15,018 bases of DNA from assembly GCA_000447185.1 (NCBI GenBank), contig KE647346.1, forward strand, positions 58,139 to 73,156, written 5' to 3'. The stretch is from Vairimorpha apis BRL 01 (taxonomy: Eukaryota > Microsporidia > Nosematidae). The translations under genes were made by a program, and so were the position numbers. Under the pieces are notes generated by a model. That model saw only the letters and a list, made by a program, of their open reading frames with translations. It made no database searches and had not been told where the DNA came from. Positions within the stretch are counted from its first letter, which is position 1; each line of letters begins with the position of its first letter. Shown piece after piece: positions 7,522 through 14,852 of this stretch.

Positions 7522-8051
7522 TTATTTCTATTTAAGTTATCTATACTATTAATATCTAAATTATTCTTTACATTATTATTATCCATACTATTAATATTAT
7601 TAACATTATCTAAATTACATATATTATCCATACTATTAACATTATCCTTACAACTTTTATTTACATTATCCTCACCATTTTTATTTACATTATCTAAATT
7701 ACATATATTATCTAAATTATTATTATCCTTACAACTTTTATTTACATCTTCTATACTATTAATATTATCTACATTACAATCAAAATTAAATTCACATACA
7801 AATCTAAACTTATTATCAAAAAACGCTTTATCTTTATAAACATTCTCAAAATACTCTCTCTTCACTCTCTTCTTAATACGAGTAGTCATTGTATTATCCT
7901 GGTAATCACTAAGTCTAGGAAGATTATTATCACCTATAAATATATTAGTATGTGGGTAGTAACAGTACTGGAGTACTGTTATATGAGATGGGAAGTTTGT
8001 AGATGGTATTTGGCCTTCTTCTTCTGAAGATGTGCAGAGTGTGTATTCCAT
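7482..8051 (-). CDS. Unrecognised gene, 5' part
   Basis: This 189-codon frame starts with an ATG that has CCCC 4 bp upstream on the sense strand. Residues 1-95 are ordinary sequence with acidic and Ser-rich residues near the start (CTSSEEEGQIPS), a Tyr/Pro stretch and a basic patch (RIKKRVKREYF). Residues about 96-175 are Asn/Asp low complexity from repeated DNVNKSCKDN and DNICNLDNVN units. The frame ends at 7482 inside the linker, while the frame used by the 3' part is open from 7521. The two overlap for about 40 bp containing several A-runs (for example 7499-7503), so a single one-base indel in that overlap would join them into a protein of nearly 600 residues. I do not recognise it; the basic patch hints at nucleic-acid binding, but that is only a guess. 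Confidence 0.65.
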   Translation of the reverse strand: MEYTLCTSSEEEGQIPSTNFPSHITVLQYCYYPHTNIFIGDNNLPRLSDYQDNTMTTRIKKRVKREYFENVYKDKAFFDNKFRFVCEFNFDCNVDNINSIEDVNKSCKDNNNLDNICNLDNVNKNGEDNVNKSCKDNVNSMDNICNLDNVNNINSMDNNNVKNNLDINSIDNLNRNNMEILNIKIKKIK

Positions 8052-8055
8052 TATT

Positions 8056-8059
8056 GGGG
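8056..8059 (-). promoter_or_regulatory. CCCC start-proximal motif of the gene starting at 8051
   Basis: On the - strand CCCC lies 4 bp before the ATG at 8051. It is the same arrangement as upstream of the genes at 4225 and 4914. It supports the start at 8051. Confidence 0.55.
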
Positions 8060-8131
8060 TGTGGAAAAGGAATATTTAGTATGGATATGGAATAGTGGTG
8101 GGGATGAATGAGGATTTGTATGGAGGAATAT

Positions 8132-8270
8132 TATAGTATGAATATAAATTTTTAGTGGATGTGAAATATGATAGATTGTATGGTGAAAGAATATGATAGA
8201 TTGTATGGTTATGGAAAAGTATGAATATAAATTTGTATGTAGGAATATTATAGTATGAATGTAAATTTGT
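8132..8270 (+). repeat. Short direct repeats in the G/T-type block
   Basis: GGAATATTATAGTATGAAT followed by RTAAATTT occurs near 8132 and again near 8242. ATATGATAGATTGTATGGT occurs twice within 45 bp (about 8166-8208). These are short imperfect duplications in a block containing almost no C. Confidence 0.7.
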
Positions 8271-8467
8271 AGCTATATGTTGTAGTGAAGTATGATAAAT
8301 GAAGAATTTGTATGGTAGATGTTGATTTTGAATAGAATGTGATGAATATTGAAGTATAATAGATGAAGAATTTATAAAATGTATAGATAATAAAATAAAA
8401 TGAAGAATTATATTAAATATATATTTATTTATGTTGTAGAATAAATAGAAATATTTTAACTAAACCT

Positions 8468-8590
8468 ATTTTTATATAAGAACTAATAATATTTTTATAT
8501 AATAAAGAATCTTTATTATTTATATAAGAATTAATAATATTTTTATATAAGAGATAATAATATTTTTATATAAGAGTTAATAATTCTTAT
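8468..8590 (+). repeat. Tandem-like A/T repeats (TAATAATATTTTTATATAAGA)
   Basis: Three to four variants of a roughly 21-28 bp unit containing AATATTTTTATATAAGA follow one another. Between them, at 8501-8517, lies a palindrome of AATAAAGA and TCTTTATT around one A. It lies at the compositional switch between the C-poor and G-poor halves of the spacer. Confidence 0.7.
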
Positions 8591-9047
8591 TAAATGAATT
8601 TTATTATAAATTTATTTTATTTTATATCAACTTGATACAAAATAAAAAACAAGTTGTTTTATAATTTAATCAATGTTTATGTTTCATATGTCAATTTATT
8701 TATTCTAATCTATCATAGAAATTTTCTATAACCAATAATAAAATATTGTACAATATAATTTAATACAATATAATCCTATACATTACCATTTTCATATTCA
8801 ATACAATACATTAATCCAATAGCACATTCTACATATCAATATATTACAATCCAACTGTCTATCAACCATAAAATCTAATCCATTTTCATATTCAATACAA
8901 TAATCCATTAATCCAACACAATACCATTCCACATATCAACACATCCTCACATTATTCCAACACAATACACTACATTATCCTATCACATTTTAAAACAATA
9001 AATGATAAATCAAAAATAAAACCACATTTTTTTATATAATAAAAACA

Positions 9048-9062
9048 CCCTCTACAAAATTT
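9048..9062 (+). promoter_or_regulatory. CCC and AAATTT signals upstream of the GRASP-like gene
   Basis: CCC at 9048-9050 and AAATTT at 9057-9062 lie 16 and 4 bp before the ATG at 9067. Both kinds of signal have been described near microsporidian start codons, AAATTT mainly for highly expressed genes such as those for ribosomal proteins. Role here is inferred. Confidence 0.45.
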
Positions 9063-9066
9063 AAAA

Positions 9067-11001
9067 ATGGGAAACTCTACTTCAAAAATACCAACACTTC
9101 AAATACTTAAAGTAACTAACAATACAATAAGCCATAAATTAAATATATTACCATTTATTCATACAATAATTCAAGTTAATAACAAACCTATTCTTGAATC
9201 TACTGATGCTTATTCTATAATGAAGGTGTGGGAGACAACAGATTTGTGTTTGACTTTACGTGATTTGAGGACTAATAGGAATTTTAGTGTTGTTATTCCT
9301 TGTAAGCATGGTGATGGGAAGAATGGAGAAGATGATAATGGAGAGGATTTAATGAATAAGAATGGAAAGGATTTATTAAATAATAATGGAGAGGCTTTAT
9401 TGAATAATAATGGAGAGGCTTTATTGAATAAGAATGGAGAGGATTTATTGAATGGTGGTGATAAGAATGTAAATGTATCTAACAACAATATAAATAATAA
9501 CAATAATAATAATAACAATAATAATAACATGAATAATAACAACAATATAAATAATAACAATAACAACAATATAAATAATAACAATAACAACAATATAAAT
9601 AACAACAACTATATAAATACTTCTAACACTCCCTCTACTCCCTCCACTCAATCTACAAAATTAGGCATAAATGTTAAATACCACCCAGACATAATAGACT
9701 TATTCACAATAAAAATACTAAAAATAATGCCAAACTCATTCGCCCACAAATGCGGTTTACTAAAACACGACTACATTTTAGGAATAGAAAACGTCTCATG
9801 TGAAAACGAACAAAAACTTTTAAAATACATTGAAGCTAAAAAGAAACAAGGAATGATTTTATTAGTGTTTAACGAGAAATTAAATTTTGTTAGACAAGTT
9901 TATTTTAAAGTTGAAAGTGGATTAAGTTTATATGGATGTGAAATTGGATTAGGAGTGTTGTATGGGATGCCTAGTGATGATAGACAAATTTGGTGTGAGT
10001 ATGATCGGGATAAAATTGTTGATGCTGTTAATAAATTTAGGGAAGAGTATCCTGGTGATGATAGTGGTGATAATGAGAGTGAGGATGTAAATGAGAATGT
10101 TAGTGGAGATGTGGATAAAAGTAATGTAGAGAATGTAAGTGGAAGTAATGTAGAGAATGTAAGTGGAAGTAATGTAGAGAATGTAGATAAAGATATAAAT
10201 GAGAATATAAGTAAATCTAATATAAAAGAAAAAAGTAGTTTACTTGATAATGAAGAAATAATTTCTAATAAATCTATACAAGATGAAGAATCTAATAAGG
10301 AAGAAGAGAATATTAATGAAGAGAGTATTGAAAAATCTACTATAAAAGAAAGTAAATTAAATATAAATGAATCTACTAAGGAAGAAAAAAGTAGAAAAGA
10401 TGAATTAGATAAATCTACTATAAAAGAAAGTAAATCTAGTGTAAATGAATCTACTATGAAAGAAGAGACTTTTAAAGATAAAGATGTTATAAATGATGAA
10501 TTAGATAAATCTACTATAAAAGAAAGTAAATCTAGTGTGAATGAATCTACTAAGGAAGAAGATTTAAATAAATCTAATATAAATGAATCTAATATAAATG
10601 AATCTAATATAAATGAAAGTAAAGCTAGTAAAAAAGAAACTACTATGAAAGAAGAGACTATTAAAGAGAAAGATATTAGAAAAGAAGATTTAAATAAATC
10701 TACTATAAAAGAAAGTAAATCTAGTGTAAATGAATCTACTATGAAAGAGAAAGAATCTATTAGTAAAGAATCTACTAAAAAGGAAGAGAGTAGAGAAGAT
10801 AAAGAAGCACCTATTGAATTAAATGAATCCATTAAGAAAGAAGAATCTAGTAAAGAGAGTATGAAAGATAAATTAGATAAATCTACTATGAAAGAAAAAG
10901 AAACTACTAAGAAAGAAAATGAAGAATCTACTAAGAAAGAAAATGAATCTAATAAAACGGAAGAACATGAGAAAATCTATCTTAGATCAAGAATCTACTA
11001 A
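9067..11001 (+). CDS. GRASP/Grh1-like protein: PDZ-like core and start of a giant tail
   Basis: This is a homologue of the Golgi reassembly and stacking proteins (GRASP55/65, yeast Grh1), peripheral membrane proteins of the early secretory pathway. The N-terminus MGNSTSK fits an N-myristoylation site (Gly2, Ser6), as in animal GRASPs. PDZ-like repeat 1 spans residues about 11-80 (LQILKVTNNTISHKLNILPF, with VNNKPI where the family has INGSRL). Residues about 85-197 are an insertion: five 8-residue NGExLLNx units, then poly-Asn. Repeat 2 spans about 198-301 (KLGINVKYHP, IKILKIMPNSFAHKCGLLKH, DYILGIENV) and ends in the hallmark GCEIGLGVLYGMP, matching GCGIGYGYLHRIP of GRASP55. From about residue 330 a Lys/Ser/Glu/Asn tail begins. 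The TAA at 10999 is an artefact of a frame change in the A-run 10972-10975, after which the same repeats continue. Confidence 0.85.
   Translation: MGNSTSKIPTLQILKVTNNTISHKLNILPFIHTIIQVNNKPILESTDAYSIMKVWETTDLCLTLRDLRTNRNFSVVIPCKHGDGKNGEDDNGEDLMNKNGKDLLNNNGEALLNNNGEALLNKNGEDLLNGGDKNVNVSNNNINNNNNNNNNNNNMNNNNNINNNNNNNINNNNNNNINNNNYINTSNTPSTPSTQSTKLGINVKYHPDIIDLFTIKILKIMPNSFAHKCGLLKHDYILGIENVSCENEQKLLKYIEAKKKQGMILLVFNEKLNFVRQVYFKVESGLSLYGCEIGLGVLYGMPSDDRQIWCEYDRDKIVDAVNKFREEYPGDDSGDNESEDVNENVSGDVDKSNVENVSGSNVENVSGSNVENVDKDINENISKSNIKEKSSLLDNEEIISNKSIQDEESNKEEENINEESIEKSTIKESKLNINESTKEEKSRKDELDKSTIKESKSSVNESTMKEETFKDKDVINDELDKSTIKESKSSVNESTKEEDLNKSNINESNINESNINESKASKKETTMKEETIKEKDIRKEDLNKSTIKESKSSVNESTMKEKESISKESTKKEESREDKEAPIELNESIKKEESSKESMKDKLDKSTMKEKETTKKENEESTKKENESNKTEEHEKIYLRSRIY
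9337..9456 (+). repeat. 24-bp tandem repeat, five units, encoding NGExLLNx
   Basis: Five head-to-tail 24-bp units start at 9337, 9361, 9385, 9409 and 9433, each encoding Asn-Gly-Glu/Lys-Asp/Ala-Leu-Leu/Met-Asn-Xaa. They are in frame and lie in the insertion between the two PDZ-like repeats of the GRASP-like protein. Units 3 and 4 are nearly identical. Confidence 0.9.
9478..9618 (+). repeat. (AAY)n microsatellite encoding poly-Asn
   Basis: A run of AAT and AAC codons broken by a few ATA, ATG or TAT codons encodes about 45 residues that are nearly all Asn. It sits between the C-poor block to its left (9200-9460) and the G-poor block to its right (9470-9880). Confidence 0.9.
10399..10760 (+). 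repeat. Long in-frame repeats of the GRASP tail (STIKESKSSVNEST)
   Basis: A unit encoding D/N-KSTIKESKSSVNEST starts at about 10399, 10495 and 10684. The offsets are 96 and 189 bp, both multiples of three. Smaller SNINE units (three in a row at about 10570-10615) lie between. Repeats are exact over tens of bases. Confidence 0.85.
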
Positions 11002-11605
11002 TAAATTAAATGAATCTATGAATGAGAAAGAAGAATCTGAGAAATCTACTATTAAATCGAAAGAAAACACCAAGAAAGAAAATGAATCGTCTAATAAATT
11101 AAATGAATCTGAGAAGGAGAAAGAAGAAACTGAAAAATCTACTATAAAGAAGGAAGAATCTGAAAAATCAACTATAAAGGAAGAAGAGGTTGAATCTATT
11201 AATAAACAAGTATCTAATATAAAAGAAAAACATGAAAAATTCATTGATGAAAAAGAATCTACTATAAAAAATGAAAATAATATTGAACCTGAAAAATCTA
11301 CTATAAATGAGGAAGAACATGAGAAATCCACTATTAAAAAAGAAATATCTACAATGAATGAAAAGAACATTGAACAAGACAAATCTATTAAGAGTGAATT
11401 TAATAAATCAATAAAAGATGAAGAAGAAAATGAATCTACATTAAAATCTATTAATAAATCTACAATTAAATCTAATAAAGAAGAAGAAACTCCTTCATTT
11501 GTGTCCGATTTTGTTAAAAATACTGAATTAAGTTTAAATAAAGAAAGTGATATAAATAAAGAAAAAGATGTAAGTAGAAATATGGATATTAGTAAAGAAG
11601 TGTAA
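10976..11605 (+). CDS. GRASP-like tail, second frame segment
   Basis: This continues the tail in frame 2 directly after the A-run 10972-10975. Removing one A from that run makes the two segments read as one, with the same motifs (EKSTIK, KLNESE, KKEESEKS). The ATG at 10919 in this frame would give a basic peptide unlike anything else in the tail, so it is not taken as a start. The segment ends at TAA 11603-11605. The composition is Lys, Glu, Ser, Asn, Thr and Ile with no hydrophobic core, and it is predicted to be disordered or long helix/coiled coil. No domain is recognised. Confidence 0.6.
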   Translation, partial: SILDQESTNKLNESMNEKEESEKSTIKSKENTKKENESSNKLNESEKEKEETEKSTIKKEESEKSTIKEEEVESINKQVSNIKEKHEKFIDEKESTIKNENNIEPEKSTINEEEHEKSTIKKEISTMNEKNIEQDKSIKSEFNKSIKDEEENESTLKSINKSTIKSNKEEETPSFVSDFVKNTELSLNKESDINKEKDVSRNMDISKEV

Positions 11606-14455
11606 GTAGAAAAGGATATTGTAAAGAATGTAAGTAAGAATGTGGATAGTAGAAATGAAGATGTTACTAATATAATTGAAGAAAGTAATTCTATTAAAAA
11701 TGTTACTAAAAGTGATGCTAGTATAAATGTTACTAAAAATAAAGATGTTACTAACATAAATGAGGAAAATAATTCTAGTAAACTTAATAAAGAAAGTAAT
11801 ACTGATAATAAAGAAAGTGATGCTAGTATAAATGTTACTAAAAGCAATTCTAGTAAAGTAAATCAACCAGATAATATTTCTAATATAAATCAATCAGATA
11901 ATATCACTGAAAATATTAAAACATCTCCATCTTCATTAAATAAAAGTACAACAGATTTCTTAAATGAAAAATCAATTGATCAAAAACATTCAACTACAGA
12001 ACAGAAAGACATGAAAAATATTCATAATGAACCTTCTAATTTATCAATTAAAAATGATAAAGTTGATTCTAATAAAACTAAATCTGTTAATATTATTGAT
12101 GTGACTACTAAAAGTAATGAAAGTGTTAATACAAGATTATTAAGTCAAGATGAAGATAAGAAAGTGGAAGATAATTTAAGAATTGATGAAAATGAAGTAG
12201 GAAATGAAAATGAAATAGGAAATGAAAGTAAAAGTATTGACAAAGATAAAAATGAAAGTATTGATGGAAATGATAAAGGAAATGAAGAAAGTATTGATAA
12301 GGATCAGAATAAAAGTATTGACAATGATCAAGATAAAAAGATTGAACAAGATAACATTTATAAAGTAGATAAGAATAAAAGTATCGACAAAGATAAAAAT
12401 GAAATAAATGAAGAAAAAGTAAATGATAAAGATGAATCTTCAGAAATGGTCACAAAATTACACAATTTAATTAAAGAAGAAGAAAGAAGTAAAGAAAAAT
12501 TTAGTAAAAGTATAAAAGAAGACAAAACTAATAAAAGTAATATTAGTGAAAAAGGAAGTGGTGTTAATAAAAATGAAGATAAATTTAATAAGAGTATGAT
12601 AAATAATTCGGTTGATAATTTAAATAAAAGTATAATAAATAATTCTGGAGATAAGAATATTACTAGTACTAAATTAAATTTAAGTATAACAGATAATGAA
12701 GAGTATAAATCTAATGATGAAAGTCAACATGGTGAAAAATCTTTTGAAAGTACTGAAGTTAGTAATAAATCTATTGAAAATACTGATAAATCTGCTAATA
12801 GTTCTATTTCTAATAATCTATCACAATCTACTGATAAATCTGTTGAAAGTATTGAATCTACTGATAAATCTAATATTAGTTCTATTTCTAATAATACAAA
12901 ACACACAATTAATTTATCACAATCTACTGATAATTCAATTAATTTATCTCAACTTAAAAATAATTCTATTAAAAATGAATTCAATAAATTATCTGATAAT
13001 ATAAACAATACTAAAAAGAAAACAGAAGAATTTAAAAATACGCTTGAATCTGTTGCTGGTAAAAGTGGAATAGAAATAAATAAAGATACAAAATTAAGTG
13101 AACAGTCTAGTATTCAAAAATCTGAAGATAATAAAAATAAAAGCTATTCTGATTTTGATAAAGAAGAGGATTTTAGTGAAAATGAAGGTGATGAACATAA
13201 TAAAGAAGTGGAAGGAGAGGATATGGAAAATGAATTAGAAGAAAAGAATATGAATGAGAATGAAGGTGAGAATATGGATAAACAAGATGAATTAAATGTT
13301 AAAAAGGATGATAAATCAGAAGAAAAGAATATGGATAAACAAGATGAATTAAATGTTAAAAAGGATGATAAATCTATTATAAATAAAGTAGATGGAGAAA
13401 ATAAAAAAAGAGAAGATAAATCAAATGTTAAAAATGAAGAAGAGGATATAAAAAATAAAGTAGATTCAGAAGATAAAAAAAGAGAAGATAAATCTACTAT
13501 AAATAATTTGGAAGAAAAGAATATCGAATCAAATATTAAAAATGATACTAAATTAAATAAAAATAAAGTAGATTTAATAAATGAAGAAAGAAGTTCTACT
13601 AAAAATATTAATAAGAGTCAAATAGATAAAGTTAATGAGAGTGAAAGAAATATTGGAAGAGATACAACTTTAGAGAACAAAACTTTTAATAAGAGTGAAG
13701 ATATTTCTGATAAAGATATAGATAATTCAAAAGAAGATGTTAATAAAAGTGAAGATACTTTAAATAAGAGTGAATTGAATGAAAGTATTAATAAAAGAGA
13801 AACAACATTGAAAAATGATGTTCATTCTAAGAGTACATTGAATGAAGTGATTTCTAATAAAAGTAAAGATGTTTCTAATAAAGTATCTTTAAATAAAAGT
13901 GAAGATACTTTAAATAAGAGTGAATTGAATGAAGTGGGTTTTAATAAAAGTACAGATGTTTCTAATATAGATACTTTTTCTAATAAAGATTTAGAATCTT
14001 TAAATAAGGATAAATATAATGAGGATACATTAAATAAAAGTGGAGAAATTTCTAATAGAAATACTTCTTCTACTAAAAGTGTTTCTACTAAAAATCTTTC
14101 TAACAAAGATACATCTAATGATTCTACTACTATTAGAGATACTTTCAACAAGAGTAAATTAAATGAAATTTCTTCTAATAAAAACGAATATACTTCTAAT
14201 ATAAATAAAACAACATTAGAGAATAACAAGTCTAATACTTATAATAATAAAATATCTCCTAATAAAGATACTACAACAAATATTTCTTCATCAACTGAAG
14301 ATTTAAATGCACCTTTATATAAAACAGATATGTTACAACAAGAACATTCTAAAAGTAATATTATATCTAAAGATCATTCTAAAAATGATATTTCAATTAA
14401 AGAACATTCTAAAAGTTCTATGGAAATTACAAATAAAAGAATGAAAATAGCATAA
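11606..14455 (+). CDS. GRASP-like tail, third segment (same frame after TAA 11603)
   Basis: The tail reads on in the same frame immediately after the TAA at 11603. A repeat at 11567-11590 (gatgtaagtagaaatatgga...) has a second, diverged copy overlapping the TAA. Aligning the copies suggests a lost A near 11600 and a gained A in the run 11610-11613, two compensating indels that create the stop. The GTG at 11642 is not needed as a start, no ATG is well placed, and there is no spacer or promoter-like sequence here. About 950 codons are Ser/Asn/Lys/Glu/Asp-rich with NKSED, DKSIDKD and STDKS motifs. Exact duplications (47 bp at 13271 and 13328; 42 bp at 13742 and 13892) are offset by multiples of three. 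It ends at TAA 14453, next to the A-run 14444-14447. Whether this is truly one protein with the GRASP core is an inference. Confidence 0.6.
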   Translation, partial: VEKDIVKNVSKNVDSRNEDVTNIIEESNSIKNVTKSDASINVTKNKDVTNINEENNSSKLNKESNTDNKESDASINVTKSNSSKVNQPDNISNINQSDNITENIKTSPSSLNKSTTDFLNEKSIDQKHSTTEQKDMKNIHNEPSNLSIKNDKVDSNKTKSVNIIDVTTKSNESVNTRLLSQDEDKKVEDNLRIDENEVGNENEIGNESKSIDKDKNESIDGNDKGNEESIDKDQNKSIDNDQDKKIEQDNIYKVDKNKSIDKDKNEINEEKVNDKDESSEMVTKLHNLIKEEERSKEKFSKSIKEDKTNKSNISEKGSGVNKNEDKFNKSMINNSVDNLNKSIINNSGDKNITSTKLNLSITDNEEYKSNDESQHGEKSFESTEVSNKSIENTDKSANSSISNNLSQSTDKSVESIESTDKSNISSISNNTKHTINLSQSTDNSINLSQLKNNSIKNEFNKLSDNINNTKKKTEEFKNTLESVAGKSGIEINKDTKLSEQSSIQKSEDNKNKSYSDFDKEEDFSENEGDEHNKEVEGEDMENELEEKNMNENEGENMDKQDELNVKKDDKSEEKNMDKQDELNVKKDDKSIINKVDGENKKREDKSNVKNEEEDIKNKVDSEDKKREDKSTINNLEEKNIESNIKNDTKLNKNKVDLINEERSSTKNINKSQIDKVNESERNIGRDTTLENKTFNKSEDISDKDIDNSKEDVNKSEDTLNKSELNESINKRETTLKNDVHSKSTLNEVISNKSKDVSNKVSLNKSEDTLNKSELNEVGFNKSTDVSNIDTFSNKDLESLNKDKYNEDTLNKSGEISNRNTSSTKSVSTKNLSNKDTSNDSTTIRDTFNKSKLNEISSNKNEYTSNINKTTLENNKSNTYNNKISPNKDTTTNISSSTEDLNAPLYKTDMLQQEHSKSNIISKDHSKNDISIKEHSKSSMEITNKRMKIA
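13271..13933 (+). repeat. Exact in-frame duplications in the tail
   Basis: A 47-bp sequence at 13271-13317 is repeated exactly at 13328-13374 (offset 57 bp, 19 codons). A 42-bp sequence at 13742-13783 is repeated exactly at 13892-13933 (offset 150 bp, 50 codons). They encode MDKQDELNVKKDDK and NKSEDTLNKSELNE. Triplet-phased offsets show selection for the frame. Confidence 0.85.
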
Positions 14456-14823
14456 ATATTAGTGGAACTGAAGATGATAAAAAGAGTAGGATGGGTGATC
14501 ATTTAAATATAAGTGAGAATATAAATGAGAATAGAAGTAGTGAAAATGGAATTGAACATAGTATAGATGATAAAAGTGATATTAGAAGTGATAGAGGTGA
14601 GAGTATAAGTAATAAAAGTGAAAATGAAGGAGATAAAGAAAGTAATATGAGCGATCATTTAAATATAAGTGAGAATAAAGGTGATAGAGATGAGAGTAGA
14701 ATTAGTAGTACTGAAAATGAAGATGATAAAAATAAAATTAGTACTATAATTAGTAATAAAAGTAGTAGTAGTTCAAAAAGTAATATAAATAGAAATATAA
14801 GTGATAGTAATATAAAAGGATAA
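14449..14823 (+). CDS. GRASP-like tail, fourth segment (frame 1)
   Basis: After the A-run 14444-14447 the tail motifs continue in frame 1 (INISGTEDDKKSRMGDHLNI). One A appears to be missing from the run. The ATG at 14491 is internal. The segment is Ser/Asn/Asp/Glu-rich, includes a poly-Ser patch (KSSSSSKS) and contains two copies of DHLNISEN (DNA at 14497-14520 and 14653-14676, offset 156 bp, 52 codons). It ends at TAA 14821 just after the A-run 14814-14817. Confidence 0.55.
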   Translation, partial: SINISGTEDDKKSRMGDHLNISENINENRSSENGIEHSIDDKSDIRSDRGESISNKSENEGDKESNMSDHLNISENKGDRDESRISSTENEDDKNKISTIISNKSSSSSKSNINRNISDSNIKG

Positions 14824-14852
14824 TGAAACTGAACATAGTATAGATGATAAAA
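14497..14852 (+). repeat. Duplicated DHLNISEN / EHSIDDK module
   Basis: A 24-bp sequence (gatcatttaaatataagtga, then gaat) occurs at 14497-14520 and 14653-14676. A 22-bp sequence (gaacatagtatagatgataa, then aa) occurs at 14554-14575 and 14831-14852. The first pair is triplet-phased and the second is off by one base. Confidence 0.8.

Larger units (their letters stand above)
8052..9066. other. Divergent intergenic region of extreme strand composition
   Basis: This is a 1-kb region between two gene starts, with no coding region or RNA gene that I can support. From 8051 to 8459 the + strand has a single C (8272). From 8749 to 9066 it has only three G (8822, 8857, 9004). The A/T-rich centre (about 8430-8700) holds repeated TAATAATATTTTTATATAAGA units and a 17-bp near-perfect palindrome at 8501-8517 (8-bp arms, 1-bp centre). 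Seen from each gene, the upstream sense strand is A/C-type and nearly G-free. It presumably carries both promoters. Confidence 0.75.

Noticed and set aside
7274..7552. Open frame on the + strand with a hydrophobic, membrane-like C-terminus
   Set aside because: The hydrophobic run is the complement of Lys/Asn codons in the linker of the - strand gene.
9900..10832. Open frame of 310 codons on the - strand opposite the GRASP tail
   Set aside because: It is a Ser/Leu/Phe-only mirror of the Lys/Ser/Glu repeats on the + strand, with no domain and no start motif.
10919..11001. Programmed ribosomal frameshift between the first two GRASP tail segments
   Set aside because: The site is a plain four-A run with no evident slippery heptamer or strong downstream structure, and similar breaks occur in other genes.
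10987..11847. Open frame of 286 codons on the - strand
   Set aside because: It is the complement of the same tail repeats and crosses the + strand frame change without any independent feature.
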